From NCBI GenBank assembly GCA_028386065.3, contig JAKUCV010006269.1, forward strand, positions 173,674 to 237,673: a stretch of DNA of 64,000 nt, read 5' to 3'. The DNA is from Turnera subulata (lineage: Eukaryota; Streptophyta; Magnoliopsida; Malpighiales; Passifloraceae). A model generated the notes under the pieces. That model saw only the letters and a list, made by a program, of their open reading frames with translations. It ran no database searches and was not told the DNA's origin. Below are positions 58,801 to 64,000 of this stretch, one piece after another (within the stretch, counting starts at the first letter, position 1; every line of letters begins with the position of its first letter). The translations under genes were made by a program, and so were the position numbers.

Positions 58801-60249
58801 ATATATATATATGCCTTTTTTTCTTGTCTTGTCTTCAGGTAGGAGTTTTATATCATGATCAACGCTAGCTGCTGACTAAATTAATAACGGCTTTAGAACT
58901 TTGGAGTTGTTACTTGTTACTGTTCAAATGCACCCAAAACGATCTGGAGGTTAAAATAAAAAAATTAAGAAAAAAAAAAAAAAAGAAAAGAGAGAAGCTG
59001 TTAGTCCTCTTTTTCAGACAAGTTGATAACATAAAAAGTAATTCAAACTAATCCTGACAACACAACTTAAAGGAGATAGATGAACTGAAGACAACAACAC
59101 ATACAACAAATCAAGTGCACGCCGAGAGGAACTAACTAACAATGAAATTTCTAGCAAAACCAACCACAGAAGTGGAGTGAAGTGAAGTGCAGTAGTCTAA
59201 GGGTGTTGTTTATTCCCAGGACCAAGTAAACTACAGCTCCCCTAAGCTGACAACATATCTGTGTGTGTGTGTATATATAATCAGGAACAAAAATTAATCA
59301 GGAATAAAAGGCGGCCAGTCGATGAGCCACGCCATTTCTTATCACAAAAGAGAAAACAGTAAGAAACAAAATTCAAAAGAAAAAGGGAACAATCACAAAG
59401 AAGAGGTATGAATATTAAAGATTAATGGTCGGTCATCACGGCATAGAAAAAACCAAGCTGTACCCATCTCAGGAAGTTTGTCATATAATTAAGTTAATTC
59501 ATCTAAGGCTACAGAAGAATTGAGAAATGATATGCCAATATACAAGAGACAACAACTTGTCAGCAGAGCAAAAGAAGAAGAAGAAAAAGAAGAAGATGAA
59601 ATAAAATAAAAAAAAGTATATGGGGAGGATCCAAAAAGTGTGAGACCAAGAAACAGCTTTAAGTAGAGAGAAGAGGATTGGAGAGCGTACAAGAATAATG
59701 ACTGACGCACCTGAAAGACAAGAATTCGTCAGCTCAGCAAAAGTAGTAGTAGCAGTAGTCGTAGTAGTAGAAGAGGATGAAAATGGGGGAGATGATTCCC
59801 AAGTGAAAAGAAGAAACAGCTAAGTAGTAGTAGAAAGGAAGAAAGTAGAGAGAGGTACAGGTGGTTGTAACATGAAACCACAAATGTTTTTTTCTGGAAA
59901 AAAGTCATGTTAGTTTTCTAGTATTTATTATTTATTATTTATATATTTTCCTAAGTTATTATATTTCTATAAATTAATAATGGAACTGGGAGATAGAATG
60001 CAAGCCCGTAAAAGAAAAAGAAAAATAGAGGAGATATGTGAAGGAGAGATGCTATTGGCTGGAAGAGATATTGGGCACATGTTTGAGTGGTGCAGAGTTT
60101 GCCATTTTGCCATTTTTGATATTTCTTTCCCTCCCCCAATTCCCAATATCCCTTTTGTCTTGTTGCTTTCTCCTTTTCTTCTCGGGGTTGTTTTTGGGGT
60201 GTTATATAATTTCTTTTCTTTTTCTTCAGGCTGACAGTTAGTAATAATA
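58801..60249 (-). promoter_or_regulatory. Upstream region of the sigma factor gene
   Basis: About 1.4 kb that presumably includes the 5' UTR, possibly a 5' UTR intron, and the promoter. It has TA repeats right before the ATG (58800-58812), a 17-A stretch near 58970, TG/TA repeats at 59262-59279 and an AGT/AGC trinucleotide run at 59742-59770. No ORF with a recognisable domain and no clear TATA box could be assigned. TATTTATTATTTATT near 59922 is microsatellite-like. Confidence 0.4.
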
Positions 60250-60615
60250 GCCAACAGGGTAGTAGCCACATAAAATAAATAAAGAATTGAAAAAGTCATT
60301 TTTGTATGAGATTTTGGCTAAGTTTTTTTTTTCTTTGGTATATTGAGTGGAATAAAAGAAAGTTATTACATCAGGAACTACGGAGTGTGCCCCCGAGGCA
60401 TCAAGCAACAAATGGTTCATTGTTATTAAACATGTTAAAAGTGACATTGTCACGTGATACTATTCCACCTACCCCATCTTGTATATATACATTACCTAAT
60501 AAATGAAAATTTGGACGAGCAATAACATACTGAGCTCGGTTTCTTCTTTCCCCCTCCTACTTCTCCTTCTTCATCCTCCATTCTATTTTCTTCCATTTTA
60601 ACAAACTATTCATAA
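60250..60615 (+). repeat. Probable Copia-type 5' LTR end
   Basis: The sequence ends ACTATTCATAACA and is followed immediately by CGTTATCAGCACGA (60616-60629), a phrase that stands at the primer-binding position in many plant Copia elements. Within it lie a TATATATACATTACC promoter-like word and AATAAATGAAAA. The LTR start was not located; it may be near 60250-60420. Confidence 0.5.
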
Positions 60616-63200
60616 CACGTTATCAGCACGACAGCCTCTACCAGTGCATGTTTCCAGGCTGAAAAATACTGGAGCAGAGAAAAAAATGCAGAAAAACGAT
60701 ACGCAGAGAAAAACGATGATGAACACTAAGCCACCCCTCGTTACTGTTCATCGTTAAGAGTTCCGGGCTGCTTCTCCGAACACCACCCACACCGGCGAGT
60801 ACCCCTTGCCGTCGCCGACCGACTGAAGGCAACCCCGCCTGCTGCCGCCACCTGACGCGCCGCCGGGAGGAGAAGACCCGACGGCAAGCCCGGTGACCCG
60901 ACCAGGCAGTCGGGTCTGCCTCTTCAACCCGCGACGTCTGCAACCACCGGACGTGGTTTTTGCTCGTCGCTCGACCGCCGCTCCCTTCCCGACACGACGC
61001 CGACGCTGTCGACTGCACCACCGCGCCGTCGACTGCACCTCCTCCTTGCTGCCTCGCGTGCGTCGGGCTGTGAACTGGGTCTCCTCTTCTCGCCACCACC
61101 GCGTCTCCTCTTCTCATCGCCCCCATCTGCCGCCACCTGCCGGCGTCGCCCCGTCGCTGGCTCGCCATCGCCGACAGCAACATGTGTGTGGGTATTTATT
61201 CTTGGTATCTACTCTTTATTCCTCTCCTCAACAAAAATATATTCAATTATTACAAGCCTTGATTGGATGTTTGTGTGGTGGGTCTTGTTCTTATTTTAGT
61301 ATATATACATATTTATATATTTGGTACATCGAATAGAGAACAGATAATAAACAGACTCAAACTTGCCTTGAGGAGGCAACACCACTAAGTACATCAGCAT
61401 GATCCATAGAAAATTTGTTTGATTTTGTTTATTTACATGTCATCTGATGTGATTTGATTGTGTTGAGTTCAAAAAAAAAAAATAGTGTCACAAAATTTTT
61501 TTAGAATACGAGGGAGATCAGATAGATAAAACAATACATTAAAAAGAATAACTTAAATCATCCTTGAACCATTATATCCCAATATGTTATCTTATGTATA
61601 CAATCATAAGATATTATTCATTACTCACTTATTAAAATGCATTTTTACAAGTTTAGAGATTATGAAATTATTGTGTATTGCGTAAATAACTTTAAACATA
61701 TAATTTTTATCTGTATTTGAAAATGAGTAACACTGAATGGTTCATGCCCTTAACGGATTTTGTTGATTATTATTGGATTGTTATTATTGTTTAATTGTCG
61801 CTGTGAATTGTTGATGGGATTATAATGTTATTCTTGAGTGATTGAATGTTTAATTAATGTTGATCTTGGGAATTGAATGTATTGTGAACTCACGGTGAGA
61901 TCCGGAAATTTGTTGTTGGCCTATGAATAGTGTTTAGCCGGAATCCGGCGACGAATAGTAAATTCGGCCTCGTGAATAGTAATTTTGGCCATGTGAATAG
62001 CACTTTCCGGCTACCGTGAATAGTGATTTTGATCGGAATCCGGCAAACCCAGAAGTGTTTGACCGGCATTTGATGCCTCGGCAAAATAATCCGGCACGGT
62101 GAATAGTAATTTCCGACGACCGTAAATAGTGATTTTGGCCGGAATTTGAAACCTCGAATTTTTCCCGGCAAAGCCCGGAAGACCGTTATATAAGCCCGGA
62201 AGGCTGTTATATTTATTATATTTATTTATTGGCCAGCTAAGCCGCCTTTATCGTATAAGCGTATTATATATGTTATTGCTGAAAGATTTATCGAGTAAGC
62301 ATATTTTCTGTTTTTATTTAAATTCCGATTGGGCTATTAAAAAGGCCCATTATTCATTTAATGGCCGGCTACGCCGCCTATTTATTTACGTTTTAATTGG
62401 GCTCGTGTAAGGCCCATCGCATTTAATTTTCAACAATTTAATTTTCATTGGGCTAATTAATTAAAGGCCCATTGCATTTAATTTCCAGCTATTTATTTTT
62501 AATTGGGCTATATTAGGGCCCATTGTATTTAATTTTCTCGTCCTTAATTTTACTTATGGGCTCGTACTAGGCCCATTATTTTAATTTCCTGCCATTTACT
62601 TTACTTGGGGTAATTAATATAAGGCCCTTTGCTTATTTATTTTTATTAAGCATTTATATATTCAATTATGTTATTTGAATTTGGGCTCTTAAAATTTCTG
62701 GAAGAAATTTATAATGGGCATTAAATGCGAAAATGCATTTAAATGAGAATAGTCTGAAAGACTAAATGTAAGAGTCCAGAAGACTCGGGAAAAGAAAAAT
62801 ACAACGAAGACTGGAAGTCTTACCGTTCAAAAAATCCTGAAGATCCTTCAAAGAAAAATCGAAAATACACACTATTACCACCAGAAGATGGAAATTATAT
62901 AACCACCAGAAGGTGGATATTATGCTTGCTTACCCTGAAGGAGCAATTTATTTTATATTCAATTTATTTTATGTTCAGTTTAAATTATTATGCATTGCAT
63001 TTTATTTTATTTATTTTTCAGTACTTTATAATTGATTCTTAGAATAATGCTTGAAGCATTAGTCTCGAAGACGATGTAAAATTGACATCCATAAGGGGGA
63101 GAATTATATATGTGTGGATGTCAATATAACATATTATGACATCTCGAAATGAAAAAAAATGATTAACACGCTCCAGAAGAGCATAAATTCGAATATGTTC
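60616..63200 (+). mobile_element. Degraded LTR-element interior with GC-rich leader and short repeats
   Basis: After the putative primer site comes a GC-rich leader (60770-61180); its open frames (60638-61183 -, 60893-61336 +) are Arg/Ser/Pro-rich and lack domains. 61890-62180 repeats GTGAATAGTAATTTTGG/CCGG words. 62327-62635 is a roughly 52-bp tandem array, and 62720-63260 has GAAG-centred micro-repeats. A purine tract ATAAGGGGGAG at 63094-63104 precedes AATTATATATGTG, comparable to the Copia 3' ends at 4870 and 42672. No pol domain is readable. Confidence 0.4.
62327..62635. repeat. About 52-bp tandem repeat with ATTGGGCT...AGGCCCATT units
   Basis: Five to six units, each starting ATTGGGCT, then 5-12 variable bases, AAGGCCCATT, then GCATTTAATTTTC-like AT-rich spacer. 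The GGGCT/AGGCCC pair forms an imperfect hairpin in each unit. Confidence 0.7.
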
Positions 63201-63461
63201 CTGAAGAACGCATGTTTTAATATGATCTAGAAGATCGTATATTTACGCGAGTACAGACATCCCCAGTAATAAAATGAATTGACTCAGATTTATTCCTTGA
63301 AGCGAATATGACAGTATAATTATTTGTGCCTGTGGGCATAAATGAGATAATAAATAGAAAAGGCTCAAAGTAAACATGCATATTATTATTGCAAAAACGG
63401 ATACATAACTGGAGAACATTCAAAGAGGAATGGTTCTCATACATATGTTTTATACAGTATT

Positions 63462-64000
63462 CTATCTGTTGGGTTCAACATTAACCCTGAAACTCTGAGC
63501 CTCACCATTAATGTTGACCCTAACACTGTCGTTCCAAGAGAACCACATACCACCCTTGTTATTTTCTCCAGGTATCTCAAACCGATTCGTTGGAGGAAAA
63601 CGAAGTGGAATCACACCATGATTCTCTCCTGCTTGCCACAAAGTCTCGGTAATCAGTACCATGTTAGGCTTGTAATAATTCTTTAGATCCCTTAAGGTAC
63701 GCACAAAGTCTTGAGACCTTCTTGCTATACCCCTGCAGTTCCACAATAAAAGTCGTACCTTAGGCCATGTAGGTGGTAACCTAGTCACCCTTGGGACGCT
63801 CCGAGCCATCATGGAAACCTGATAATAACTGCTTTCATTTAAAATTTGACATGAAGGCTCTAGCTGAAATTCCTGCATCCTAGCAGATATGAAAAACATT
63901 ATAGAGTTAGCCGAGCCATAAAAATTTGTCCTGAGATTGCCTTGGTCCTCCAGGAAGAAAGTCTCTTCCATTGGAGTCACAAAGAACCTAGACGAGTATA
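63462..64000 (-). pseudogene. 5' part of a LINE ORF2 (endonuclease start), window edge
   Basis: The minus-strand frame 63980-63462 contains RLLLWNCRGIARRSQDFVRTL, MVLITETLW and GGMWFSWNDSV, the N-terminal blocks of the AP-type endonuclease of plant L1 elements. It stops at VEPNR* before the GDFN and SDH blocks, so the element is truncated or broken here. The N-terminal 80 residues are unrecognised and may belong to an ORF1 tail or linker. 63201-63461 downstream on this strand is AT-rich with no domain. Confidence 0.75.

Overview
This window is plant nuclear DNA, most likely from a eudicot. It carries intron-containing genes with GT-AG splicing, a plastid-targeted sigma factor, a plant non-specific phospholipase C, and a dense nested mix of plant LTR retrotransposons, LINEs, a tRNA-derived SINE, MITEs and a probable Helitron. 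I see no operons, CRISPR arrays or other bacterial features. All alignments, boundaries and divergence estimates below were made by eye.

Three host genes are supported. (1) A two-exon gene (2788-4034, +) encodes a 75-residue one-helix protein of unknown function. (2) An NPC4-like phospholipase C gene (13671-31674, +) has four coding exons that join into an intact 520-residue frame, although intron 1 has grown to about 16.2 kb by transposon insertion. (3) A nine-exon chloroplast sigma factor gene (55612-58800, -) joins into a 521-residue protein closest to SIG1/SIGA.

Layout. 1-1594 is the 3' part of a long LTR. 1989-2521 is a hAT-type MITE upstream of the small gene. 4.6-7.5 kb is a decayed minus-strand Copia element. 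7.6-12.6 kb is a composite flanked by a long inverted repeat; it holds 30-bp tandem arrays, a foldback MITE, a Tat-like LTR start and a Gypsy LTR fragment. NPC4 follows. Its first intron contains a 2.6-kb solo LTR, AT-rich repeats, a 6.2-kb L1-type LINE with a 17-bp target duplication, part of an older LINE that this one interrupts, an antisense 25S rRNA fragment joined to a LINE reverse-transcriptase fragment, and a truncated SINE. A SINE and a probable Helitron lie just beyond the NPC4 stop.

34-37.7 kb is a second LINE (-). 37.9-43.1 kb is a patchwork of Copia-type LTRs, a Tat-like element and a 5S-bearing Cassandra TRIM that is split by a Gypsy solo LTR. 43.2-55.3 kb is a Copia element (-) whose gag is interrupted by a complete 7.3-kb Gypsy element (+). 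The sigma factor gene follows directly. 60.2-64 kb holds another degraded LTR element with unusual short repeats, and the start of a third LINE ORF2 (-).

None of the transposon ORFs is intact. The host genes are unrelated in function: lipid signalling at the plasma membrane, plastid transcription, and an unknown small membrane protein. The most informative content is the insertion history, which target duplications and LTR divergence make readable, and the rRNA-derived sequences caught inside it.
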